Positions 53,323-61,675 of a DNA stretch of 64,000 bases are shown in pieces. A program made the position numbers and the translations under genes. The stretch comes from Holdemanella porci. Its GTDB lineage: Bacteria; Bacillota_I; Bacilli_A; Erysipelotrichales; Erysipelotrichaceae. The notes below the pieces were generated by a model. That model did not search any database and had not been told where the DNA came from. It saw nothing but the letters and a program-made list of their open reading frames with translations. Position 1 is the first letter of the stretch. Each line of letters begins with the position of its first letter. The stretch covers positions 36,181 to 100,180 of the forward strand of contig NZ_VUMR01000001.1 in the NCBI RefSeq assembly GCF_009696075.1. Direction: 5' to 3'.

Positions 53323-53688
53323 TAGACTTCAAACTTACACTATCACAAATAAACTTTCACAATATTCATACATTTCATTTAATTCTTGTACCATTCACTT
53401 TACTTTATGAGTATTCCACGCACTGAGAACCACCCATTTCATCGTCTTGAGCCATTTATACACATTCAGTTGTAAGATGTATTTGTAGAATTTAAAACGC
53501 ATCAATGTATATACAATCCTTAAATAAATCGTACCATTCTTTTACTGGGATTTGAGAAATACTTAATCCAACATATACATACTTTACATTTTAATATTAA
53601 TAAGTATCAATATCCAAGATACCCTAGCATCTTTAAAAACTAAATACTATGAGTTATAGTGCATTGTCATTGTAATGACAACGACTCC
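53323..53688. other. Gene-free stretch with one palindrome
   Basis: No credible ORF or RNA gene is seen in these 366 bp. The only structure is a perfect palindrome at 53664-53681 (TTGTCATT-GT-AATGACAA), 8 bp before the T-run of the ilvE terminator. Confidence 0.6.
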
Positions 53689-53720
53689 AAAAAAAAAGAA
53701 GATGTACCATGTACACCTTC
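53689..53720 (-). terminator. ilvE terminator
   Basis: GAAGGTGTAC and GTACATCTTC pair over 10 bp (one G-U) around ATG, followed by nine Ts on the minus strand. Confidence 0.85.
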
Positions 53721-53726
53721 ATTAAA

Positions 53727-54788
53727 TTAGTCGACTACAACAGTCCATCCATAAGGATCTGCAATTGTACCCCATTGAATACCTGTTAATGTGTCATATA
53801 ACTTTTGTGTTAATTCACCCGTTTTAAAATCAGAAACAGTAACTTTATCACCCTTGTAGTACAATTCACCAATTGGACTAATTACGGCAGCCGTACCTGT
53901 TCCCCAAGCTTCTTGTAGTTTACCGTTGTGACCTGCTTCCATCAATTCATCCACAGACAAATGTCTTTCTTCGATTTCATATCCCCAATCTTTCAAGATA
54001 TGTAAAATAGAATCACGAGTAACACCAGGAAGTACTGTACCTTCACATGGAGCTGTCACAATCTTATTATCAATTTCAAACATAACGTTCATTGAACCAA
54101 CTTCTTCAATGTATTTACGGTGAACTCCATCCAACCATAAAACTTGAGAATAACCCAATTCTTCAGCTTTTACTTGAGCAGCTAAACTACCTGCATAGTT
54201 TCCACCGCATTTTGTAAATCCAGTACCACCTTTAGTAGCACGAACATATTCATCTTCTACATAGATCTTAACAGGATTTACACCTTCGGCATAATAAGCA
54301 CCAACAGGCGAACAAATAATCATAAATTTATAATGACTTGCCGCATGTACACCAATCGCAGCTTCTGTCGCAAACATGAATGGACGAATATATAAAGATT
54401 CACCCTCACCTGTTGGAATCCAGTCTTCTGAATACTTCACAATTGTTTTTACAGCTTCCACAAACATGTCCACTGGCAAAGTTGGCATACTCAAACGTTT
54501 ATTGGAGTTCGCAAAACGCTTCGCATTCATTTCAGGTCTAAACAATTGAACCTTACCATCCTTAGTACGATAGGCCTTCATACCTTCAAATGTTTCTTGT
54601 GCATAGTGCAATACCATACTTGCTGGATCAAATTCTAATGGTCCATAAGGTACGACTCTGGCATCATGCCATTCTTGACCAGCATCCCAATCCATCACAA
54701 ACATATAGTCTGTGTAATATTTACCAAAGCCTAAAGCTCCAGTTGGTTTTTCTTTTAAGTTTTTACTTTCTACAAATTGTACTTCCAT
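53727..54788 (-). CDS. ilvE: Branched-chain amino-acid aminotransferase
   Basis: The 353 residues have the fold-type IV PLP signatures. The Lys is in KCGGNYAGSLAAQ-type context downstream of RATKGGTGFTK, and EEVGSMNVMFEI and LPGVTRDSIL bind the phosphate. RPFMFATEAAIGVHAA is typical of BCAT II. It exchanges amino groups between Leu, Ile or Val and 2-oxoglutarate. The ATG at 54788 gives the usual length; an upstream start has no ribosome site. It is 68 bp after pepA and ends at a strong terminator. Confidence 0.93.
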   Translation of the reverse strand: MEVQFVESKNLKEKPTGALGFGKYYTDYMFVMDWDAGQEWHDARVVPYGPLEFDPASMVLHYAQETFEGMKAYRTKDGKVQLFRPEMNAKRFANSNKRLSMPTLPVDMFVEAVKTIVKYSEDWIPTGEGESLYIRPFMFATEAAIGVHAASHYKFMIICSPVGAYYAEGVNPVKIYVEDEYVRATKGGTGFTKCGGNYAGSLAAQVKAEELGYSQVLWLDGVHRKYIEEVGSMNVMFEIDNKIVTAPCEGTVLPGVTRDSILHILKDWGYEIEERHLSVDELMEAGHNGKLQEAWGTGTAAVISPIGELYYKGDKVTVSDFKTGELTQKLYDTLTGIQWGTIADPYGWTVVVD

Positions 54789-54856
54789 AAATTTGTCCTC
54801 TTTTCTAAACACGTATGATAATACCACGTTCTGTAAATTATTTCAACACATCACAT

Positions 54857-56146
54857 TTATTTACATTCATTTTCAAGAAAATGAACAATTGTTTCAATCA
54901 TAACACCTGTAGCCACTTCATCCTTATCACTCGTTCCTGCAATATCCAAGTGAATCCACTGAGTACCTTCCTCAATAAATTCTTCTAAGAAAGCCGCAGC
55001 CAAACTTGCATTTCCACCCAAAGTCTTTGAGTTAATCAAATCCGCTACCTTTGAACACTTCAATTCCGAATGGAAATATTCATCCACAGGCAAACGCCAA
55101 ATCTGTTCTTTTGTAGCTTTTGAAGCCCCTAAAAAAGGCAAATAGAAACTATCATCATTACTAAAGATTCCAGTATATGTACTTCCTAAAGCACGAACAC
55201 AAGCACCCGTTAAAGTCGCCATATCGATGACACGTGTAGCTCCTAATTTTTGTGCCATTGTCAAGGCATCTGCCAAAATCAATCTTCCTTCGGCATCGGT
55301 ATTTGTGACTTCGATCGTCTTACCACTTAAACTTGTGATCACATCCCCATCGACAAAGCCATGTCCATTGATTTTGTTTTCAGTAATTGGTAAAACACAC
55401 ACAATATTCTTTTCTATTTTTAATTCAGCTACTAACTCTAAAGCACAAAGCATATTGGCAGCCCCACACATATCATACTTCATACCATGCATATTTGACT
55501 TGATATTGTAGCCACCCGCATCATATGTAAGACCTTTGCCAACAAGAGCTGTATAGTCTTCGTCTTCCTTACCACCATCATAACGAATAACCACCATAAA
55601 ACATGGTCTGTCCGATCCTTGATTTACAGCTAAAAGAGCACCGGCACCAATTTCTTCTAAATCGTCTTGTGCTAATACTTCAATTTCCATATCATACTTT
55701 TCAGCCACCATCTTCGCTTCATCCACCAAATGATCAGGTGTTAAAAAGTTTGCGGGCATATCACTCATTTCACGCGCATGATTTACAATACGAGCTACTG
55801 TTTTACCTTTTTCAAATTCATCTTTAAAACCATCACTCTCTAAATCATACACCTTCGTCTCTTTATAGCTATACGCTCCATATACAAGTCCAAAACCAGC
55901 CGCATACGCCGTGTTTTCAGTGACATACACCAAATAATCATCCGCATCGACTTTACTAAAAGCTTCCTTAATGTTCTTTTTGCCATCACCCAAACCAACG
56001 ACCACGATTTTTTCACAATCCAATTGATTTAATGTATGAATTGTTGTAATCTTACCAAATTCTAAATCCAATTTTACATCTTTAAAAGCCGCTAAACGCT
56101 CAGGTAATGTTTCTCCTTCAAACAATCCGATACAAATATTTTTCAT
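54857..56146 (-). CDS. pepA: Leucyl aminopeptidase, M17 family
   Basis: The 429 residues show the M17 core: VGKGLTYDAGGYNIK (first metal ligands, Lys and Asp), YDMCGAANML with the Asp, and NTDAEGRLILADAL, the family signature. DYDAGG is a small change from FDSGG. The N-terminal macro-like domain is short. It releases N-terminal amino acids from peptides in the cytoplasm, likely as hexamers with Zn or Mn. It starts 2 bp after proC. Confidence 0.92.
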   Translation of the reverse strand: MKNICIGLFEGETLPERLAAFKDVKLDLEFGKITTIHTLNQLDCEKIVVVGLGDGKKNIKEAFSKVDADDYLVYVTENTAYAAGFGLVYGAYSYKETKVYDLESDGFKDEFEKGKTVARIVNHAREMSDMPANFLTPDHLVDEAKMVAEKYDMEIEVLAQDDLEEIGAGALLAVNQGSDRPCFMVVIRYDGGKEDEDYTALVGKGLTYDAGGYNIKSNMHGMKYDMCGAANMLCALELVAELKIEKNIVCVLPITENKINGHGFVDGDVITSLSGKTIEVTNTDAEGRLILADALTMAQKLGATRVIDMATLTGACVRALGSTYTGIFSNDDSFYLPFLGASKATKEQIWRLPVDEYFHSELKCSKVADLINSKTLGGNASLAAAFLEEFIEEGTQWIHLDIAGTSDKDEVATGVMIETIVHFLENECK

Positions 56147-56148
56147 AT

Positions 56149-56955
56149 CTATTTTCCCTCCGTCATTTTCTTTGATTTTTCACCACAAATACGCATAGCC
56201 GATTCAACACTCGCTCTAAAACCCATTCTTTCCAGCTCGCAAACCGCATCAATCGTTGTTCCACCAGGTGAACAAACCATATCTTTTAAGGTACCTGGAT
56301 GCATACCTGATTCTAAGACCATCTTTGCACTTCCCAAAACAGCTTGTGCCGCAAATGTATACGCCTGAGTTCGAGGTAAGCCTTGTGCCACAGCTGCATC
56401 TGCCATCGCTTCAATAAACATAAATACATAGGCAGGACTTGAACCACTCACACTGGTTACGGCATCCATCATAGTTTCTTCGACGACTTCACATTTGCCA
56501 AAACTATTAAAGATAGACTGAACGCAAACTTTATCTTCTTCAGTAACCAAATCATCAAACGAAATGGCACTCATCGCAGATAATACCAATGCGGGCGTAT
56601 TCGGCATTGCCTTAATCACCTTTATATCTTTGCCAAAGTATGTCTTCACATCTAAAATGGTTACACCTGCCGCAATATCCACAATAATCACATCGGATTT
56701 GACACTGTCCTTGATTGTTTCAATCACCTTTGGATAGTGCTTCGGCTTCACACTCAACACCAATACATCACTATTTTGTGCTACTGTTTTTTCATCTAAA
56801 CTCGTTTCGACTCCATACTTTTCATGTAGTACATCTAAATTTTCCTGGTGATGATCACACACCCAAACTGTATTAAATACATGGTTCTGACAGATTCCTT
56901 CAATCATGGCTTTACCCATGTTTCCAGCACCAATAAAACCGATTGTTTCTTTCAT
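56149..56955 (-). CDS. proC: Pyrroline-5-carboxylate reductase
   Basis: From the ATG at 56955 (AGGAGGG upstream) there are 268 residues. MKETIGFIGAGNMGKAMIEG is the NAD(P)-binding motif, VIKAMPNTPALV follows, and VTSVSGSSPAYVFMFIEAMA and MVCSPGGTTIDAV are the substrate and dimer region. It makes proline from pyrroline-5-carboxylate. It is 10 bp after nrdD, so it is in the same operon as the anaerobic ribonucleotide reductase, an unusual combination. Confidence 0.95.
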   Translation of the reverse strand: MKETIGFIGAGNMGKAMIEGICQNHVFNTVWVCDHHQENLDVLHEKYGVETSLDEKTVAQNSDVLVLSVKPKHYPKVIETIKDSVKSDVIIVDIAAGVTILDVKTYFGKDIKVIKAMPNTPALVLSAMSAISFDDLVTEEDKVCVQSIFNSFGKCEVVEETMMDAVTSVSGSSPAYVFMFIEAMADAAVAQGLPRTQAYTFAAQAVLGSAKMVLESGMHPGTLKDMVCSPGGTTIDAVCELERMGFRASVESAMRICGEKSKKMTEGK

Positions 56956-56965
56956 AATACCCTCC

Positions 56966-58924
56966 TTAAATCGAATATGTCTTTCTTCTTGAAAATTCTT
57001 TTTGTTTACCCTCATTCCAATCCTCTAAGTTTCGATAATATCCTGAAACACGAGAATAGATTTCGGTTGATTTGGAACATTTCGGACAAATATTTTGATG
57101 ACCCAATAGATAGCCATGTTCTTCGCAAACCGAATATGTTGGCGTAATTGTGAATACAGGCACATCGTAGTTTTCATAAATGGTCTTCACAAGTAGGGCA
57201 ATCATTTTCCAATCCGCTATCCCATGATCAATAAAGACTGGAAATGAAGTGGCTCCACAATATTGATTTTGAAAATCTTGTTGTATACGTAAAGCTTCAA
57301 AGACATCATCCGTACTGGCGACATCTAAATGCGTTGAATTCGTATAATATCCATGACTTTGAATTTCTGGATACAATTCCTTATCAATTTGGGCAAAATG
57401 CGTACATACACTTTCTGCTGGTGTAGCCTCTAAATTAACTTTTTGACTTTGATTTAAAAGTTTTTGATTTAAAAACTCTAACACTTCCATGGAAAAAGTT
57501 TGTGCATCCAAATCCATCAAATCCTTCTTTAACCATTTCGCATTCAAACAAGCCTCATTCATACCCACAATACCTAAAGTACCATAGTAATCATTAAAAT
57601 CCGATATATAGGCCTTGGTATACGGATATAAGCCGGCCTCCAACAATTGATTTAACACTTGTCGCTTGACTTCAAAAGAACGAAGGGCCACATCACTTAA
57701 ATTATCTAAACGCTTAAAGAAATCTTCCTTACTACTTGAAAGATACGCTAAGCGTACTATGTTTAATGTCACAACCCCCATACTTCCACATAAAGGTTTA
57801 TAGCCAAAATATCCTTCCACATCTTGTTTTTCTTTTGTCAAAAAATAAGGCGTTCCATATTTGGCACAAGCCTTAAACAACTCTTCTTCGTGCATCCAAT
57901 CAAAATCTGGATTTAAGTAAAGGGCAATAATTGGAAATTGAAAACCACGACCTGAAATATCTCCCTTATTGATAACTTCAAATAAGGCATCATGAAGAAT
58001 CTTCATTTCCTTTTGACAATCTCCATATGTAAAATCACATTCACACCCGGCTACAATTGCCTTTTTGTTTATAAATTCGTGCGGAACATTCCAATCCAAA
58101 GTAATCTGACTAAAAGGAGCTTGGGTACCCCACCTTGAAGGAATATTTATCCCATATATAAAGCTTTCTAGACAATCACTGACCATCTTGAAAGATAGCT
58201 TGTCCTGATGAATAAAAGGTACGAGTAACGTATCAAAATGTGCGAATGATTGGGCACTGGCCCATTCATTCTGCATGATTCCTAGAAAGTTGACCATCTG
58301 GTTACATAACGTCGACAAATGCTTGGCAGGAAGGGATGAAATCATCTTATTCACAGAAGGAAGTCCTTTTAAAATGAGATCTTCTAAAGACCAGCCTGCA
58401 CTGCATCCCGTCAACATATTGATATTATGAATATATAGATCCCCATTTTTATGTGCGTTGGTAATTTGGGCATCATACACTTCACTCAACCAATAATTCG
58501 AAGTGATCATACCTGAATTAGATAAGATCAAACCACCCACAGAATACGTTGCCATGGAGTTTTCATCTTCCAAAGAAATATTATCGTGTAAATACGAATT
58601 GACTAAATGAATATATTCATTAGCCGTCGATTGAATCTTACGTACATTTTCTCTTTGTTTACGATATAAAATATATGTCTTTGCGACCGGATAATAGCCA
58701 GATTCTGACAACGTTTTTTCAACACTATCCTGAATCATTTCTACACTAATGCGATTGTCTTTGATCTTCGTTTGAAAATCAGCCGTGGCTCTAAGTACCA
58801 GTAAGTTGATAATCGCATCATCTTTTTCCATATGTAAAGAATCAAAAGCTTTGGATATGGCCGAAAAGATTTTTGACGAATCAAAACCAACTATGGACCC
58901 ATCTCTTTTTTCGACTTCGATCAT
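56966..58924 (-). CDS. nrdD: Anaerobic (class III) ribonucleoside-triphosphate reductase, large subunit
   Basis: The 652 residues begin with an ATP-cone (MIEVEKRDGSIVGFDSSKIF). The catalytic barrel follows with CGSMGVVTLNIVRL. The C-terminus has the zinc ribbon (CEEHGYLLG...CPKCSK) and the glycyl-radical loop RVSGYYRNLEDWN. It reduces ribonucleoside triphosphates to deoxy forms without oxygen, using a Gly radical made by the NrdG activase. It overlaps the activase gene by ATGA. This enzyme implies at least an anaerobic phase of growth. Confidence 0.96.
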   Translation of the reverse strand: MIEVEKRDGSIVGFDSSKIFSAISKAFDSLHMEKDDAIINLLVLRATADFQTKIKDNRISVEMIQDSVEKTLSESGYYPVAKTYILYRKQRENVRKIQSTANEYIHLVNSYLHDNISLEDENSMATYSVGGLILSNSGMITSNYWLSEVYDAQITNAHKNGDLYIHNINMLTGCSAGWSLEDLILKGLPSVNKMISSLPAKHLSTLCNQMVNFLGIMQNEWASAQSFAHFDTLLVPFIHQDKLSFKMVSDCLESFIYGINIPSRWGTQAPFSQITLDWNVPHEFINKKAIVAGCECDFTYGDCQKEMKILHDALFEVINKGDISGRGFQFPIIALYLNPDFDWMHEEELFKACAKYGTPYFLTKEKQDVEGYFGYKPLCGSMGVVTLNIVRLAYLSSSKEDFFKRLDNLSDVALRSFEVKRQVLNQLLEAGLYPYTKAYISDFNDYYGTLGIVGMNEACLNAKWLKKDLMDLDAQTFSMEVLEFLNQKLLNQSQKVNLEATPAESVCTHFAQIDKELYPEIQSHGYYTNSTHLDVASTDDVFEALRIQQDFQNQYCGATSFPVFIDHGIADWKMIALLVKTIYENYDVPVFTITPTYSVCEEHGYLLGHQNICPKCSKSTEIYSRVSGYYRNLEDWNEGKQKEFSRRKTYSI

Positions 58925-60063
58925 GCTTGATCCCCCCTTATCTTTACATGTTTAACATATTTTTCGAATATGTTTTTATATTTTAAAACAACTTCAAAAC
59001 TAGGACGATGCAACGAATGATCAATGGTCGTTTCACTATCTTCAAAAGGTTGTAAAATCACTGTATCCACGCCTTGAAGCCATTCTCCTAATTCTTCTAT
59101 AGTTTCTTGATTATGCAATTCATCCACCAAAGTTACACAAATGTCATATGGTATAACCGATTGCTTCAACAAATCCAAAGACTTCTCAATATCCTTTAGA
59201 TCCATATCCTCAACCCCACACGTTTTCGCATAGGCACTCGGAGCATTTTTGATATCTAGACTGACATGATCTACCAATTTTTGTGCAAGGATGGTTTTTA
59301 AACGTTCATAGAACATACCATTCGTATGAATCTTAATTTTATAGTTTAAAGTCTTGGCATACTGTAGAAAGGAAACAACCCCCTCATGCATCAAAGGCTC
59401 TCCTCCCGATATATAAATGCCATCTAAATCTTTGCGATGACTCTCTAAAAATTCATTGATTTTTTCCGTAACGATCGGATACATGTTTTCTTTTAAATAC
59501 ACCAAATCTTTTGAATGACAATACGGACACTTTAAATTACATCCCCCTGTATATAAAGAACAACTCAAATGTGAATCATAATCCGATAATGATAATTTTT
59601 TTAATTTATAAAACTGCAGATTGGTCTGCTCCAAATCCGCATAGCTTCTGGCATGATTGGATAAAGTCTGATAAAACGTAGTAAAAACTTCAATATTCTC
59701 TGCCGTTAGATCTTGTGTAATGTGATGCCACCAGTCTCTACGAATCCCATAGATTTCAGATATATGTTTTTTCGTGAGTGCCGTCGTATATAATTCTTTA
59801 ACACGCTTATCTTTAGCACTTGTTAAGATGGAAACATAACCCAAAGTATTCAATTTTTGAACATTTTTTGTGACCGTACCCTTGTCATATCCACCAACCT
59901 GTACGATTTGTTGGAGGGAAATACCTTCATTCTCATAGATTTCAATCAAGATTGGAAGCTGGGCATAACTCAAATTCAAATCTTGCAGCATCTTATCATA
60001 ATATTTCTGTGTACTTCGATAGAGGATACTTGAATCCATCAATAAATCATTTTGTTTTTCCAT
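58921..60063 (-). CDS. MarR-type winged helix fused to NrdG-like radical-SAM activase
   Basis: From the ATG at 60063 the protein has 380 residues. About residues 10-140 are a MarR-like winged helix: LSYAQLPILIEIYENEGISL, VQVGGYDKGTVTKNVQKL as recognition helix, and the wing SAKDKRVKELY. From ~155 a radical-SAM domain follows: KLSLSDYDSHLSCSLYTGGC, with CxxxCxxC at C175, C179 and C182, and YISGGEPLMHEG binding SAM. The second part matches the NrdG2-type activase. It overlaps nrdD by ATGA, so it makes the Gly radical in NrdD. The first part suggests it also binds DNA. The frame is continuous with no stop between the parts. Confidence 0.9.
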   Translation of the reverse strand: MEKQNDLLMDSSILYRSTQKYYDKMLQDLNLSYAQLPILIEIYENEGISLQQIVQVGGYDKGTVTKNVQKLNTLGYVSILTSAKDKRVKELYTTALTKKHISEIYGIRRDWWHHITQDLTAENIEVFTTFYQTLSNHARSYADLEQTNLQFYKLKKLSLSDYDSHLSCSLYTGGCNLKCPYCHSKDLVYLKENMYPIVTEKINEFLESHRKDLDGIYISGGEPLMHEGVVSFLQYAKTLNYKIKIHTNGMFYERLKTILAQKLVDHVSLDIKNAPSAYAKTCGVEDMDLKDIEKSLDLLKQSVIPYDICVTLVDELHNQETIEELGEWLQGVDTVILQPFEDSETTIDHSLHRPSFEVVLKYKNIFEKYVKHVKIRGDQA

Positions 60064-60069
60064 ACAAGT

Positions 60070-60075
60070 ATTATA
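60070..60075 (-). promoter_or_regulatory. -10 element of the MarR-NrdG/nrdD operon
   Basis: TATAAT on the minus strand ends six bases before the ATG at 60063; the -35 region is only T-rich. There is no Shine-Dalgarno. Transcription would begin at or next to the A of the start codon, giving a leaderless mRNA. Confidence 0.55.
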
Positions 60076-60091
60076 AGGTATTTTGATAAAG

Positions 60092-60114
60092 AAAAAAAGG
60101 ACCGAAGTCCTTTT
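60092..60114 (-). terminator. guaB terminator
   Basis: AAAAGGAC and GTCCTTTT pair perfectly around the TTCG tetraloop and run into seven Ts on the minus strand, 5 bp after the guaB stop. Confidence 0.92.
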
Positions 60115-60118
60115 GAGA

Positions 60119-61630
60119 TTATTGTGGTTTTGCGTCGAAATGTTCATCACGAACAACAACGTCGTGAGCTCCACCTTCGACAATACTTGTACTTGATACT
60201 AATGTAACCTTCGCATCTTTTTGAAGTTCAGGGATTGTTAAGCATCCACAGTTACACATTGTATGACGAATCTTAGATAAAGATAGACCTACATTGTCTC
60301 TTAAGCTACCTGCATAAGGAACATATGAATCAACACCTTCTACGAAAGACATTTTCTTGTCTCCACCAACATCATATCTTTGCCAGTTACGAGCACGAGC
60401 ACTACCTTCACCCCAGTACTCCTTCATGTAATTTCCATTTACACTTACAATCTTATTTGGAGCTTCTTTGAAACGAGCAAAGTAACGACCCAACATAACG
60501 AAGTCAGCACCAAATGCCAGTGCTAATGTGATGTGGTAATCATGTACTATACCACCATCTGAACAAATTGGAACATAAATTCCAGTTTCTTCAAAGTATT
60601 CATCACGAGCTTTCGCAACATCAATTGTAGCTGTAGCTTGTCCACGACCAATACCTTTTTGTTCACGAGTGATACAGATAGAACCTCCACCGATTCCAAT
60701 CTTAATAAAGTCAGCTCCTGCATCCGCTAAGAAACGGAAACCGTCTCCATCTACAACGTTACCAGCTCCGACTTTTACGCTGTCACCATAGTGTTCACGG
60801 ATCCATTTAATTGTTTCAGCTTGCCATGCAGAATATCCTTCACTTGAATCAATACATAAAACATCTACTCCAGCTTCTACTAAAGCAGGTACACGAGTCG
60901 CATAGTCACGTGTATTGATACCAGCACCTACAATGTAGCGCTTTTTATCATCCAATAATTCATTTGGATTATCTTTGTGTGATTCATAGTCTTTTCTGAA
61001 CACGAATGCCTTTAAGTGTTGTTCTTTATCAACGATAGGCAACTGATTTAATTTGTGTTCCCAGATTAAATCGTTTGCCTCAGACAATGTAATATCTTCA
61101 TCTCCGACGATCAAATTTTCAAATGGTGTCATAAATTCCTTAACCAAGGTCGAATGATCCATACGACTTTCGCGATAATCACGACTTGTTACGATACCTA
61201 CTAATTTACCATCCGCTTGACCATTGTCAGTAACAGCCATTGTTGAGTGTCCTGTCTTAGTACGAAGAGCAATTACATCCTCTAATGTTGCTTCAGGGCT
61301 AATATTTGAATCGCTGCCAACAAATCCAGCCTTAGTCGATTTTACTTTACGAACCATAGCGGCTTGAGACTCAATTGTTTGACTACCGTAAATAAAACTT
61401 ACTCCACCCTCACGTGCAAGTGCACAAGCCATTTCTTCACCACTAACAGCCTGCATTACAGCACTTACCATTGGAATATTTAAAGATAGTGCAGGTTCTT
61501 CACCTTTTTTGAATTTTACTAAAGGCGTTTTCAAACTCACCTTATCCGGTGTACAATCCGGACCTGTGTAACCAGGAATCAATAAATACTCACTGAACGT
61601 TCTAGATGGTTCTTCAAAAAATTTTGCCAT
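60119..61630 (-). CDS. guaB: Inosine-5'-monophosphate dehydrogenase
   Basis: The 503 residues show the (beta/alpha)8 barrel with [16 protein letters not shown], two CBS domains inserted at ~100-220, and the catalytic loop [20 protein letters not shown] (Cys in SICITR, with Ile in place of the usual Thr). The flap carries the Arg in [11 protein letters not shown]. It oxidises IMP to XMP with NAD+, the first step to GMP. GAAGGAGAT precedes the ATG. It is 45 bp after pulA, but has its own terminator. Confidence 0.95.
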   Translation of the reverse strand: MAKFFEEPSRTFSEYLLIPGYTGPDCTPDKVSLKTPLVKFKKGEEPALSLNIPMVSAVMQAVSGEEMACALAREGGVSFIYGSQTIESQAAMVRKVKSTKAGFVGSDSNISPEATLEDVIALRTKTGHSTMAVTDNGQADGKLVGIVTSRDYRESRMDHSTLVKEFMTPFENLIVGDEDITLSEANDLIWEHKLNQLPIVDKEQHLKAFVFRKDYESHKDNPNELLDDKKRYIVGAGINTRDYATRVPALVEAGVDVLCIDSSEGYSAWQAETIKWIREHYGDSVKVGAGNVVDGDGFRFLADAGADFIKIGIGGGSICITREQKGIGRGQATATIDVAKARDEYFEETGIYVPICSDGGIVHDYHITLALAFGADFVMLGRYFARFKEAPNKIVSVNGNYMKEYWGEGSARARNWQRYDVGGDKKMSFVEGVDSYVPYAGSLRDNVGLSLSKIRHTMCNCGCLTIPELQKDAKVTLVSSTSIVEGGAHDVVVRDEHFDAKPQ

Positions 61631-61675
61631 TGTTTATCTCCTTCTCAATTTAACCTATATTATATGTTTTGAGTT

